DNA of 64,000 nt from Spizellomyces punctatus DAOM BR117 (Eukaryota; Chytridiomycota; Chytridiomycetes; Spizellomycetales; Spizellomycetaceae). Where the stretch lies: assembly GCF_000182565.1 (NCBI RefSeq), contig NW_015971547.1:761510-825509 (forward strand), written 5' to 3'. Of this stretch, positions 49,695 to 60,793 are shown one piece after another; within the stretch, counting starts at the first letter, position 1, and every line of letters begins with the position of its first letter. A program made the translations under genes and the position numbers. The notes beneath the pieces are model-generated. The model ran no database searches and was not told the DNA's origin. It worked only from the letters and a program-made list of their open reading frames with translations.

Positions 49695-51749
49695 AGTAGA
49701 CCAAAAAAAAAAAAAAAAAACGATTTTATATCATAACCAGATATGCCCGAGTTCAGGGTACGTGGAGTGGTGGTGGAGGAGAAAAAAAAGATGGGGACGG
49801 TATGGGAGGTGTGTGAAGAGCTCAACAGACTTTTAACGAGCGATTCGTCCGTCTTCCTCGTCACAAAGCGTGAAAGGTCAACCTTAACTTGTCCCTAAAT
49901 CGCCGTTGTTCGAGTTACTTGTGTCCATTGAGGCGATTACAAAATACGCTCGCTTGCAATAAAAAAATAAAGCAAGAAAAGGCAAACGAACGATTTGCGC
50001 AAGGTGCTCCCAAAAGGAAGGACAAAAAAGCTTGGCCCCAACGGAAGGGAAATTTCTTTTTGCTGGTATGACAGCTCTTACAGTCTTACTCTCCAAATGT
50101 GTTTTATATAGCGCACATAAAGTATTTTGGGTTTTAAAAAAAAATGAACACTTTCACACCTTTTTTCCAAACCGCGCGCCGTCGTCGCACTTGAGACTTG
50201 CTCGTTCAAAGCCTCATCATTTGGACGGGCCATCAAGTAGAGGTTGGAAAGGGATTCTCTAATTAGTTTATGTTTGTTTTCATTCTTTTGGATAATGTCA
50301 TTTAAATGAGCATCCAAGGGTCAGTATGGTGCCACGTACATTCAAGAAGTAGTTCACTGCATAGTATGAATGGCCTCTGCTCTTTTAATAACATTCCCGT
50401 TTTGGGGGACATCTCATGATCAAACTGTTGACATCTACACGCAACTACATTCATTCAACGATGCAAGCGAACATGCGAATCCCTTTTTGTCAACACACAA
50501 GTGTGTCCTTGAACCCAGAATGTTTTTTGTTATGTTCCAAATGCATTGTATGTCCCACATTGGCGGAAGCTGAGCTGAGCCATCGGACCCCCAATTTCGA
50601 GAAGAGTCTCTTGGGTCCGGCATTCCCTATAATCAGCTTACAGCTATTCTGGGACTAAACTCCCTTTGCTTTTGTTGATAACTAGGTTGTCAACAAAACA
50701 CAAGATCTCCTTCCCCACATGCTGCCGTTCAGCCGTTTTACACTGGCCACTGCTGTCCCAAAGCGGCAAATGTCCCATCGACTGTTGGAAATCGTACCAT
50801 CCAGAAGCCGCAAGGCGCTCCAGCGTGTCAAACAGTGTCCCTGAGGAAAATGTCCTTGATTGAATAAAATAGTCCTCAGGCAGCTCCTTGATCTGTGGAT
50901 TGTGTGCCTGACGAAACTACATGCAGGTGGCCACAAAGGGCAGTCCCACAGAGTTGCCATAGGACAAAGCGAGCGTCCTGACCAACCATTTTTACAGTTC
51001 TGCCAGTTTGAGATCGATTGCTGATCGGATTGTCAGAGATTTCTTTCATTCGACGATTCGGGACGTGGTTGACATTACAGCTAATGGCAGCAGGTGAGAT
51101 CATTGCACAGTTTAGGGCAATACCGAACCACCCGTTACAAGAGATGATCATCTGTGCCCCGCGACTCACTCAACTTTCCACTTTTCTGCGATCCATGGTC
51201 ACGCAAAACCCAGCATTTCGAACTCGGAGGGACTATATACAAGAGAGCTGTTGGCATCGCACAGGTAGCCTTCTACAACTCGAGTCGACGTATTTAACGG
51301 TCAGACAGAGCAGAAACATAGCAGAACCACACCAGAACCACACCAGCGTTGGCGTTAACCAGGTTTAATCCCGCCAGAGCAACAGCTATAAAATGGCGAG
51401 TTAAAGAATGCAACCACAACAACCCACAATGCAAGAAACTACTTGTAACACTCGAATTTTGTCAGGGGCACGCAGCAAATGCGTGGGATACCACATATTC
51501 GTCATTTAAATACATCAAATTCAAACCACTGCCATGTTTCTGCCCTGTCTAAATAATTCGATTCGAGTTGTAGTCTACCTCCAATGGATCAGTGCAGGGA
51601 CCAGTGTCGGATTCGTCCGTGGTACTTTAAGGTGGCAGGGAGTTGCTGATGTAATACTCATCACGCGTCTTTCACGTGTTTCTGCTCAACCTTGGACGTT
51701 CGTTCAGCACTGCCCCCTTTAAATAAGGCGGCGGACCGGAACGTTTTTT
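49695..51749. other. Two-kilobase gap with one unassigned minus-strand exon-like segment
   Basis: The largest gap in the window. It starts with an A-run of 18 at about 49706-49723. A minus-strand open segment, 50644 to about 50924, follows an acceptor-like TGCATGTAG and has protein-like composition (ELPEDYFIQSRTFSSGTLFD), but no complete gene could be built. A short repeat of AGAACCACACC lies near 51323. No transposon was recognised. Confidence 0.35.
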
Positions 51750-52310
51750 TCACCACCGTCCCGTAACTAACCCCGTCCCACCAAACACTCGAGGATAAAC
51801 ACTCGTTTTGACAACCCTTCCAAAAACAATCTTTGAAATCCGTCCATTGCAAAACTCAAACTCTATTGGGCCTTGCACGCAATGGGGTCCGACGCAACAA
51901 CATCTTGTGTGATAAATGTATTTCCAAGTTGTTTTGGGAGCAATTGATTCTGGGATCAGGTCATGGAGAGATTGATGGCGAGAGACGAGAGCAAAGAGGT
52001 GGGTCAGGTGGAGTCGGTACTTTGTCTGGCAGTAGAGATGTATGATGGTCCATAAATTAAAAGAAAAAGCCCAAAATTCTTTGTTTGTTTTTACCTTTCC
52101 GTCAATCCGAGCCAGCTGATATATAACCGTAACATCATCTGTTAATAGATCCAAAAGAGGCTCCAATTGGAGATCAGATGTGGTTTGAAAGAAAGATTCA
52201 ATGAGCGCTTGTTCATTCATGATAACGACCGAGTGGTATCTACGGCCGGACCTTGTTGTGCATGCATTGCAAAAGACCTTTTGTGAAAAGGTCCGACCTA
52301 TCGACGTCAT
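51750..52310 (-). CDS. Small NTF2-like (SnoaL-fold) protein, possibly mitochondrial
   Basis: Starts at ATG 52310 (MTSIGRTFSQKVFC), a basic Ser/Thr/Arg-rich leader that could be a mitochondrial presequence; an earlier in-frame ATG lies at 52403. The core reads ALIESFFQTTSDLQLEPLLD, LLTDDVTVIYQLARIDGK and, after an optional 69-nt intron (52026-52094), YRLHLTHLFALVSRHQSLHD. IEFEFCNGRISKIVFGRV follows. The alternation of a helical start, a DDVTV strand and a final EFEFCNGRISKI strand pair suggests the NTF2-like fold. The intron is a multiple of three and lacks stops, so spliced and unspliced forms both encode protein. Function unknown. Confidence 0.55.
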   Translation of the reverse strand: MTSIGRTFSQKVFCNACTTRSGRRYHSVVIMNEQALIESFFQTTSDLQLEPLLDLLTDDVTVIYQLARIDGKVKTNKEFWAFSFNLWTIIHLYCQTKYRLHLTHLFALVSRHQSLHDLIPESIAPKTTWKYIYHTRCCCVGPHCVQGPIEFEFCNGRISKIVFGRVVKTSVYPRVFGGTGLVTGRW

Positions 52311-53233
52311 GACTCGTCCCGTGCCCTTGTCTGGCAAACAATCTTTTCTCCAACTCTTTGTCATGATTGTACCACAGAGGGACTGACCATTTCGCACCTG
52401 CATTGCCCTTTGGATGCGACTGGTTCGGCCCCAAATTACCTAATGGAAAGGGCCCTCATTCATTTTCCGCATGTTTTTTTTTGGGAGGTCGGAATTTTTG
52501 GACACCCGGTGGTTGGGTTGCATGTTTGAGGCTTCAGGTGCAATTGTAGTTTCTGATCTTTTTCTTGATGGAAATTCCTGACTGCTTGATCAACAATAGC
52601 AATGCACTCAACCATTGAAAAATGTTAATGTCCCTTCCTACGTCCCTGCTGACAAAAACCCAAAATGGGTTCCGGGATTCCCTTAATATCTGCATTTTTG
52701 TTTCCCGTTTCCCACCAAGAAAAGCCTCCCCATATCTCTCTATTAAAAACTCTTGATACGTGGCAGGAATGGATTGGGGATTTTCGGACAAGATCGGAAG
52801 CGGGTAAAATAACTAAAGAAAATAGTTTTTCCACAAATGTCCGGTTGACAAATCCCGCTTTTTAGCGTGAAATTTTATTTTCCAATGCTTTTGATGTGTG
52901 TGACGATCAACGTGGCAGAATCTTATAGACGGATATTTCCCTTGTTGTTGTTTGGGCTTTTTGTTCAACGGGGGGAACCTCCGTATTGGCGAAATCTCCG
53001 AACGGCAGACAGGCGGGTTGCTTGGTCAAAGGTTTTTTTTTCTAATCACCGCCGTGTGTGTGTGCAAAAGCATTTGGGTTGCTGTGTATGTTCTTTTTGG
53101 TCGGGGGCTCCGTTCCCATCTGGCACTATTTAATGGCTGCTCCTCCACTTGTCACCCCTCACATACACATTATCATTTCGACATCATCTTGATTTCTTCC
53201 ACTCTCCCTCCGCAACTGCTTTACTAATACGTT
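52311..53233. promoter_or_regulatory. Divergent promoter of NTF2-like and GCN4-like genes
   Basis: Upstream region of the GCN4-like gene. A TATA-like CTATTTAA at about 53126-53133 would place transcription start shortly before the first uORF. It contains T-runs and a short GT run. ATGACTCG near 52308 resembles half of a Gcn4 element but is not a full TGACTCA. Confidence 0.4.
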
Positions 53234-53245
53234 ATGTCCGCGTAA
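53234..53245 (+). promoter_or_regulatory. uORF1 of GCN4-like leader (3 codons)
   Basis: ATG TCC GCG TAA, the first ATG after the likely TATA-like element. Its length matches the very short, reinitiation-permissive first uORFs of yeast GCN4 and mammalian ATF4. No other ATG lies between it and uORF2. Confidence 0.7.
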
Positions 53246-53331
53246 AGCAAAATCAAACGGAGCCTTGGCCCTTGTCTCTTTGGAGCTGTTTTGTAATCCT
53301 TTTTATTTTTCTTAAAATCTCTCGGCCAATT

Positions 53332-53478
53332 ATGGCTTCCTCTTCCAACCTGTTTGCGAATGGTTTTATCTACCACAACCACCAATTGAATAACAACAAC
53401 ACACCCGTCAACAACTGTATTATCTTTGACGTTCCTCGCATCGAGTTGCTCTCTCCTCGCTTTTTCAAGAAACGCTGA
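53332..53478 (+). promoter_or_regulatory. uORF2 of GCN4-like leader (48 codons)
   Basis: ATG at 53332 in context ATTATGG; encodes MASSSNLFANGFIYHNHQL and onward, rich in Asn/Phe, ending TGA at 53476-53478. Its stop is 11 nt before the main ATG at 53490. The position and length resemble the inhibitory second uORF of Neurospora cpc-1. Confidence 0.7.
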
Positions 53479-53489
53479 AACAAGTCAAC

Positions 53490-54811
53490 ATGGCATCAAG
53501 TGATGCGCTTTGCTTTTTCGATCTCGATTCCTATATGGGTAGGTGTCTGCTTTTCATGCCTGACGTTTGTGTGTTGCTTTGCCCTTTTTGTGTTTGTCGC
53601 TCGTCAAAAGGTCAGGCCTGCCGAAAGGGCAGCTGTTGCTGTGTGCTTTCTCGCAGGCTGCTGGGAACTGTGACTGCGCCTCAGTCGCGTTCCATGGAAG
53701 GGCGGGCAGGCTTTTTGACCACTATTCTATAAAACCTTTTGGTTTTCCTTGGCCTTTCCTGCTGTTCGCAGTTGGCCTGCCTCTTTCACAAACTCTTTTT
53801 TTTTTGGCTCTCATGTCTTATCCATATTATGCTTTTCGTCCTTCAGATTCACCCTACACCACTACCATGACGGATACGTCATCCCCCGGCAGTGTATATC
53901 CGAGCTACCCAATATCGCCCGAGGTGTCCGATCCGCTGGCCACATTCTTCAACGATATGAACGCCATGCCAATGTTTGACGACACAAAGGGCCAGCAAAC
54001 CGGAGACAAGCTGTTTGAACAGCTTCTTTTGGACAGCGTGAGTCCTACAACGTCTACAAATGACATTCGGTACGGAGCGCCGCCGGTCGCCACCAGCCAT
54101 CCTGGATTCTATAACGCAAGTCCTGCTACTACGACAATGACTGCTACGAGTCCCGACGGATCCCCTCAAACAGATGGGCTCCTCTCACCAGCCTTTAGTC
54201 CAGCCCCATCAGACTTTCACACGTCACCTGAAGCGGGATCTCCGCTACCGTCGTTTGATTCCTTTGATGTCAACTTTCAACCCATGTACGATTTGGATGT
54301 TTCCTGTGGCGCTGTACCTCCGGCAACCACCGAAAAGAAACCACCGATTGATCTCAAGAAACTGGACATGCTCAAGGCTGGTGCTCAACATCAGCAAGTC
54401 CGCGCATTGTTCCCTGAGCTATTGCCAACCATAGAACGGCTACGAGAGGTAGTACTGAAAAAGGATGGTGCTCAAGAGCCCCAGACTACAACACCGTCGG
54501 CACCCTCCTCGTCTGTAAACGTCCCTTGGGCCGCCACGTCAACACATTTAATGCAGTCAACAGAATCGACACAACCAATAAAAGGTCGAGTCGGCCGCAA
54601 GCGAAAGCCACGACCAACAGATCCCCTTCTCATTGCCGCGGAGCAGCACGCCAAGCGGCAAAAGAACACAGAAGCCGCCCGCCGGTCCCGTTTGCGCAAG
54701 ATGCTCAAAATGGAAACATTAGAAGAGGAACTCAAGGCAGTGACAGATGAGCGGGATGAGCTAAGGGAAAGAGTTCGGCTTTTGGAACAACAGCTTGAAA
54801 GAAAGGCTTAG
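53490..54811 (+). CDS. GCN4: Gcn4/CPC1-type bZIP transcription activator
   Basis: Gcn4/CPC1 activates amino-acid biosynthesis genes on starvation. Exon 1 (53490-53538) encodes MASSDALCFFDLDSYM and splices in frame (GG|GTAGGT ... TTCAG at 53846) to DSPYTTTMTDTSSPGSV. The activation region is Ser/Pro/Asp-rich (EVSDPLATFFNDMNAMPMFD; AGSPLPSFDSFDVNFQPMYD). The bZIP follows: a basic region with AKRQKNTEAARRSRLRKML, where the NTEAARRSR signature is Gcn4-specific among fungal bZIPs, then heptad leucines in LEEELKAVTDERDELRERV and LLEQQLERKA to the C-terminus. About 340 residues. An alternative in-frame start (MSYPYYAFRP, 53814) lies at the end of the 308-nt intron. Two uORFs precede it, so translational control by eIF2 phosphorylation is likely. 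Confidence 0.93.
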
Positions 54812-55644
54812 CGCTACTTTTCTGCAAATTTCATTTACAGTATTCTGGATGGAGTAGGAGGGCAACCTGCTGGTTCGGGATTATTCCTTTTTTTTTGTAC
54901 ATCTGTAGTATAATAATGAAAAGCCTATTCCAAAACGTTGCGAAACGTGATCTGATTGTAATCACGTGGAGGTGATTTGTGACAGTGTCTTTTACAGATT
55001 TCGTTAGCGCCAAGCTGTTCCAAAAAGCACTGCTGTGGCATTTTTACGACAAGGAAGGCTCCAGATATGGAGCGGATGTAGGACGGGAAATGTTTCCCTA
55101 GATGCACTTTTAGATAGTTACAGTGGTGCTTTGCCAAAAGAAATCACAAGATGGTGACCATCAGGGCGTAACCTACACTCTTTCGCCCACCTCCATCTAG
55201 AAAGGCATTTTGGGTTAAAGGTTAAAAATAAGCCACAGGGTTTCCTTACAGAAAAAGCACACTCTGAAAGGAACGTCTTTAGCTATTCACGGAGGGTGCA
55301 CGCGGAGGACGTACACAAACGTAATATTCAAAAATACACCAAAAACGGTTCTTGTATCCCATTTTGGAGGGCTATTTATAGCTATTCCGTGCGCGATTAG
55401 TGTAAACACTTGTTGCAACAAAAGAGACATGGCATTGGTACTTTGGTTTACAAAAATTAAAAAAAGAGCCAGCCAGAACAGAAAGTCTTAACTTTTTTAT
55501 TTTTTTTACAAAAATATCTATACCTCCCATCGGATTCCCCCCCTTTTGCCTACCCTTTCGCTTTCGAATTCTGGTCTATTGTCGTTTAGTTTTTCTTTGT
55601 TGTTTGTTTTTTGTTCTCTTTGAGCAGTTGTTTTGAGGTTGATC
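54812..55644. other. GCN4 3' flank and RAX1 promoter
   Basis: 830 bp between two same-strand genes. A TATA-like CTATTTATAG lies near 55372 and T-runs near 55495-55510. No gene was seen. Confidence 0.5.
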
Positions 55645-56903
55645 ATGACTGGAGTAACTTCCACTACGAGCGTAAAGTCGAGCACGTCGACTAAAAAACC
55701 CAAAAAGTCCTTATCAGTGCGGGACAGTACGTTGCTGAAAATCTTGCAGGGTAAAACGTGTTATCCGCTGTCATTGGGCGAGTTTAAAAAGTTTTTGGGT
55801 ATGTTGTGATTAGAGTTTTGTTGCGAACGTGACGAGTTTTTTCTAATGTATTCATGCGGGGCTGGTTGGTAAACTTATAGAGACGAGAGAATTCTCTGCA
55901 GAGAACCTTGCTGTCGTCGAATGGTTCATTAGTTATCGAACCCGATTCAATGCGCTCCCAACCTCGGAACGCGAACGCTCTCCCCCACCTGCCTCGTCCG
56001 ACCAACAAGGAACGCTCGGTGCCCTCTCGATAGGAAGCAATGCATCAAGGACATCAACGCCAGATTCGCCAGGTGGGGAAGGACCCACCATCTCACTAGC
56101 GAACCAGGACCTCGAGTTTTTCCAAGTCCTGTTCCAGGGCTTTGATGCCCAAAACACGCCCGACATTAAACTGGATCAAAAACTGGTTGCGGATATCGGA
56201 AGAAAAGACCAACCCTTCCGTTCCGAAGTCAATGCAGCCATCAAACTCTTTTTCACTACCGAAGGAAGTATGGAATTGAATGTCCCCGGAACAATGCGAA
56301 AAGAAATTGTCTCAAATGCGGCCTTGACGACACATCCCGCCGTCTTTGCGCCAGCCGTGAAGCATTGTTTTGATATCATGCAGTCATCGAGTTTACCATC
56401 CTTTATGCGATTTGCGGCTCAGAATATTCAAAAGGATTCCCGGATTGATCGAGGTGTCAAGGGGATTGTGTGCTTCATCCTGGCGTTTATCATGACGTTT
56501 TTACTGGTATGTCTCGTTGTGACTGTCGCAAAGGCGCCTCAGCTCGTGTTTTTTAATCGTTTTGTTTTTACCGACGCAGATTTGGTTCAACAAGTCCCGC
56601 TGGACTCGATTGGGCACCTTCCCCCTCTTCCAACTCTCCGCGTCCTTCCTCTACACTGTCCACACAAGAATGTGCCTTCTCAACCACATGGGCCGCAAAA
56701 AAGAAGTGATTATCGTTGACCAAGATTTAGAAAAAGATGGACGGGATGACGATAATCCCAGAGGCAAACTCCTCATACACACTGTGGAAGAACCTATGGT
56801 GTTTGATATGCAGACACGAATCAAGTTGGAAACATTGGCATTGGCGACCGTGATAGGGGCGTGCTTGACGACGATAGCTGTAGCGATACCCGAGCACTTT
56901 TAG
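55645..56903 (+). CDS. RAX1: RGS-domain membrane protein, Rax1-like
   Basis: Yeast Rax1 works with Rax2 as a persistent polarity landmark at division sites. Three exons: GAGTTTAAAAAGTTTTTGG joins across GTATGT...CTTATAG to give EFKKFLETREFSAENLAVVE, the start of the RGS domain. The helical core runs on (VEWFISYRTRF; FRSEVNAAIKLFFTTEGSME; FAPAVKHCFDIMQSSSLPSF) and is interrupted by a Ser/Pro loop of about 30 residues. After RGS come membrane helices: GIVCFILAFIMTFLL, then across intron 2 IWFNKSRWTRLGTFPLFQL, the R-W-x-R-L block typical of Rax1, then LNHMGRKKEVIIVDQD. A final helix is LALATVIGACLTTIAVAIP. The RGS domain may have no G-alpha GAP activity, as for Rax1; that is not visible here. 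Confidence 0.87.
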
Positions 56904-57254
56904 ATCTGGGAGGATAGATGAGGAGGGCAAAAACAGTTTTTTTTTGCGTTTATTGTTTTATCATTTTTTTTTTGTTGTTGTTGTTTTTAATGTGTATGAT
57001 TTTTCAAATCGTTTTATAACTTTGGGAAATGCAGGCTCAGCGATAAAGTAATGGACATGCATCTTCAAAAGAAACAAACATCTCAAAACGATATTCACGG
57101 CGTGTTTATATCGAAAAATACATCTCATTTATCCCAGATATTAAGCAACATAATATCCCAGAAATATTACAAAGAGAAATAGAGGAAAACAACAAGTTTC
57201 CCCATCCAAAAGGTATATCTACAGTATATACAAAAAAAAAAAAACATAATCCAT
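56904..57254. other. Convergent 3' ends, AT-rich
   Basis: 350 bp of T- and A-rich sequence between two convergent stops, including an A-run near 57232-57243. No gene. Confidence 0.6.
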
Positions 57255-57782
57255 CTACAGATTCCTGCCCCGATCCTTTTCCATCTCGCCTCTCACCACC
57301 ATTCTTTCGGCATCATCCAGTATCCGCATCCACTGTTTCATGAATACCTGACGATCAGGTTTATATGTGGAAGATCCAGACGACGAAGTAGAGGTAGACA
57401 ATGTAGAGGCCGACGAAGTAGATGTGGACGTAGAACCAAATGACGATGCCGAGGTCCGTTGTCCTGGTGAAAAGGTTGGGGTACGTGGGGACACGGGAGG
57501 TGAGGGCATCATGATGCGCGTCAGGGGGGAAGGTTGAGGGATCACGACGGGATGAAGACCTCGTTGCGGTTGGGATTTAATGGAGGAGGTCCGTGGGGGT
57601 GCCATGAATGTGGGACTCTTTATTTGGCGATACGAGGGTGGTTGGTCATCGGGGGGTGATAGCGGTTCGTTCATTTTGTGAGTGGGATGTGTGTTGGGTT
57701 GGGTGTTGGGTTGGGTGTCCATTAGCCAGTCGTAGCTCTTGGAAACTTGGATGGGTGGGAGGAAGCAAACAGATTGGTCCAT
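57255..57782 (-). CDS. Low-complexity Ser/Pro-rich small protein, unknown
   Basis: Uninterrupted frame of 175 codons from ATG 57782 (MDQSVCFLPPIQVSKSYDWL). It contains a PPSYRQ motif, Pro/Ser segments (RIMMPSPPVSPRTPTFSPG), a Ser/Thr homopolymer block (about residues 110-145) and a conserved-looking helical end (QVFMKQWMRILDDAERMVVR). The folded C-terminal piece suggests it is real. No family was recognised. SPxTP-type sites fit proline-directed kinases. No intron needed. Confidence 0.5.
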   Translation of the reverse strand: MDQSVCFLPPIQVSKSYDWLMDTQPNTQPNTHPTHKMNEPLSPPDDQPPSYRQIKSPTFMAPPRTSSIKSQPQRGLHPVVIPQPSPLTRIMMPSPPVSPRTPTFSPGQRTSASSFGSTSTSTSSASTLSTSTSSSGSSTYKPDRQVFMKQWMRILDDAERMVVRGEMEKDRGRNL

Positions 57783-59043
57783 CAAAAAGAATATGTAAAA
57801 GTGACAAACAACTTGTAAGAGTAACTTGGCGGCGAGCGAGTGAACGAGAGAGTGGGGGGTCTGCGCTTTAAACGAACAAAAACTTGTGTGTATGTGTGTG
57901 TTTGGAGAGTTGAGGTATGAACTAGATTTTGAGTACGAAAGAGAGAGAGGGTCGAACGTACTGCAACTCTTTTATATGAGCGTTTCGCTGCCCCCCATCT
58001 TTATCATGCCTCTGGTGGCAAGCGCACAAAAAATCGCTAACCCACATCCACACACACACACACATATACTTGCAAAAAGGTTAAAAAGCGCCGTCTGTCA
58101 GTCGAGTCCAGAAAGTCCACAGATCAAATAACCCACCACTGCCAAACTTTTTTGCACCCACGTCCCCCCGTCACCCCCATCATCGCCACCATTACTAAAT
58201 CCTAGATAGTGGAATACCCCATTAAACAGTATGGTCCAAGTCGTTTTTTGTTCAGAAACGGGACCACCCCCAACTCTATGTGTTTTTTTCCTTATGGGTC
58301 CTTATGGGTCCTCCCATGTGTGTGTGTGTGGGGGGGCCACTGTGTACCAGAAACCCTCTTCTTTTTTGGTTGAGAAAAAGAAAAACACACACGTTCATAG
58401 CGTGCCTCCCAAATGACAAGACAACTACGATCAGCAGATAGTGAGATCTTGTCCCGAAGCTGTGTGTGTTGCTGGCTGGCTGGCTGGTATGAACGGGCTG
58501 TGCTAAAAAGAGTGTGATGTGTTAAATGAGCCTCCCAGCCACCCGTGACGCGTTCCCGAGTGAGCAAGTGTTGAAAGTGTGAAAAAATTCATTTAGTGGA
58601 AAAGGTGCATGAGCCAAAATTGGGGAAAAACGAAATAATCCTAAAATAACAGTTTGCATCTGATCTGATCGGCGAACCCAACTCGCTTTCGGCCGATGAT
58701 CCCTCCGGCGGCGGGGAGGGTGGCGGGGAACCGTTAAAGGGGTCCCCACACTGGGCAGGCCACAGGACAGACCACTGAGCAGGCCACTGGCAAAGGAGCA
58801 TTGTGATGGGCAGGACCACGATCATCGACGGCACTAATTAAAGGAAACGACACTTGTCCAGAAACATTCGGAATCAGCCACATTTCGCTTAAAATTAAAT
58901 TCCCAAACAAAAGAGGATACAAAAAATCCATCCTTTTTTGTCAACTTTTTTCCATTTTTAATTCTAATGTGTACTGGGAACACCACACATTATTCTACCA
59001 ATCCCTTGATCTTATACATCTATCGAGTCCCAAGTCAAAAACT
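57783..59043. other. Intergenic region rich in simple repeats
   Basis: 1.26 kb with several simple repeats: TG runs near 57884 and 58316-58330, CA near 58050, CTGG repeats near 58470-58487 and an 11-bp tandem (TTATGGGTCC type) near 58294-58315. No coding model is supported. Confidence 0.6.
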
Positions 59044-60300
59044 CTACCCATTCCCCATCTCATACTCTCCAACCAAATACGTATCCCGTCTCTCATCTAT
59101 AAACCTATAAACACATGTATGAAGCAATCATCCAAAAAAAAAATACACCACATTTTAACTCACGTTAATATCTCTGTAAATCGCCGTTTTGAATAGATCG
59201 AGGGTTTCCTCATCGGCACCCACACGAGCCACCAGGACCGGTAATCGTACTACAAAAAAACACATGAGCGTGTCCCCGAAAAAAGAATAATGTATCATTG
59301 TAGCGTACCAAATAATCGCAACAAATGCTCGGCTCCATAGACATCACAAGGTTCCATTTTTGGGAGCCGCTTGACTAACCCAGCAAACTGCGGTCTCTCT
59401 GATCGGTAGAGTAAGATATTCTTTAACCCAGTATTAAAGTACAATGTAAGACCGTCTACGACTGTTTTGGTTTCGTCTTGTTCGGATTGGGGGGATGTGG
59501 ACATGTGGGATAGGTAGTCGGTTAAGAGGGTTTTCACGGAGGGTGTCCGGGGGAGGGGGACCAGCTGTTTTTTAAATGGTTAGACAAGCTAAAAGTCGGT
59601 TTTTGGTGGGTACGTACCCCTTGGTTATGGACAATGTATCGGTAGTCTTGGGCTAAATAGTCTTTAAGGTGATCGGAAAGTGCGAGTTTGAAGCTAGGCA
59701 ATCCAGAAAGGATATCGGGTTCATCCGGTGACTATCCCATCACAAAATAAGAATCCCAATCCTTTGGACAAGAGTAAAAAACATTGAAAAATATAAACCT
59801 TTAAAACAGAATCCCGTCGTCGTTTCCGCATATCCAGACTGGACCGCTTGCCTCTCTCGGGTACACGCACTGACGACCGTCGACCTGTGGGTGAAACCGT
59901 TTCTTCGAGTTCGGCTTGTTTGCGGAGGTTCTCGGGTGTCCATTTTAGAGTACGGGATTCAGGAACCCAGTCGTCCCATCTGGAAACATACTGAATTAAT
60001 CTTCACACAAGGAAAACCATTGAAAACGGACATCACGAAAAACGTACTTTACATTCCACCCTTTGTAATGAATAAAATAGTGCGGTCCTACATGTTCTGA
60101 TTCCTTTTTTCCGTCGTGTTCCCAATATTCTGCTTTCATCACCTATAAACATTCGTGTCAAAAAAAAAAAATCCCAAATCGTTATGCACCCCATCCATGT
60201 ACGAAACTTCTTAAACTACCTTGGCTTCATACAATAATGGCCCATGATAACATAGTATCGTCTCATTCTCGACGTAGTTGAGGCGCTTATCTTTGGGCAT
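59044..60300 (-). CDS. EAF3: MRG15/Eaf3 chromodomain protein
   Basis: Eaf3/MRG15 binds methylated H3K36 and is shared by NuA4 and Rpd3S-type complexes. The chromodomain is built across exons: MPKDKRLNYVENETILCYHG, LLYEAKV|MKAEYWEHDGKKES and YFIHYKGWNVK|WDDWVPES, with the aromatic-cage residues in place. A basic linker (RRSSVRVPERGKRSSLDMRK) leads to the MRG domain: LPSFKLALSDHLKDYLAQ, VVDGLTLYFNTGLKNILLYR, PCDVYGAEHLLRLFVRLPVL and ARVGADEETLDLFKTAIYRD. The 3' end is ambiguous: reading through gives a stop at 59155, whereas using the GTGAGT donor there and an AG near 59069 extends to RRDTYLVGEYEMGNG and a stop at 59044. The longer form better matches the family and is annotated. Five or six introns. 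Confidence 0.9.
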
Positions 60301-60793
60301 GGGAGAGTCGTGTGTGTTGCTTTTGTCGGTTGTGTTTTCGGTGTTGGTTGAAATGGAAGGAGATGCTACTGTAGATGATGGTCATGCACTTGTGAACGTG
60401 GCGTGTGTGTAATGGTAGGAACATACCCTCACCGCTTCACTATCGACCCATGCGTTCCATTAGTGTAGAATGTCAAACGAAAATCTAGTGTGATGCATGT
60501 AGGGAGTCCGAGACAGTTGACACTTTGTGCTTGATTTGGTAATGGGGTTTGCAATTAACGGTGATTGGGTAAGCAGTCCTCAACTGGATGTGTGGTTCAC
60601 AACAGAAGATTTAAAGATGTGAGATCAACAACAAACGGAAACTGTATTCACAAGAATAAACGCAGGGAAATTGCATAAAACCATCACATCCACACAACTC
60701 GCAATCCTACTAACCCTAATCCTACTCTACCACAACAAAAAGCTCTACAATATAAAACACCTTCACCTAAAGCATCTACAAAAAAAAACCTAC
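60301..60793. other. MRG15 promoter and CBS gene 3' flank
   Basis: 490 bp between two minus-strand genes. A/C-rich near 60.7 kb; no gene recognised. Confidence 0.5.

Noticed and set aside
51018-51368. 116-codon plus-strand frame
   Set aside because: It overlaps competing minus-strand frames and shows no recognisable motif; likely chance.
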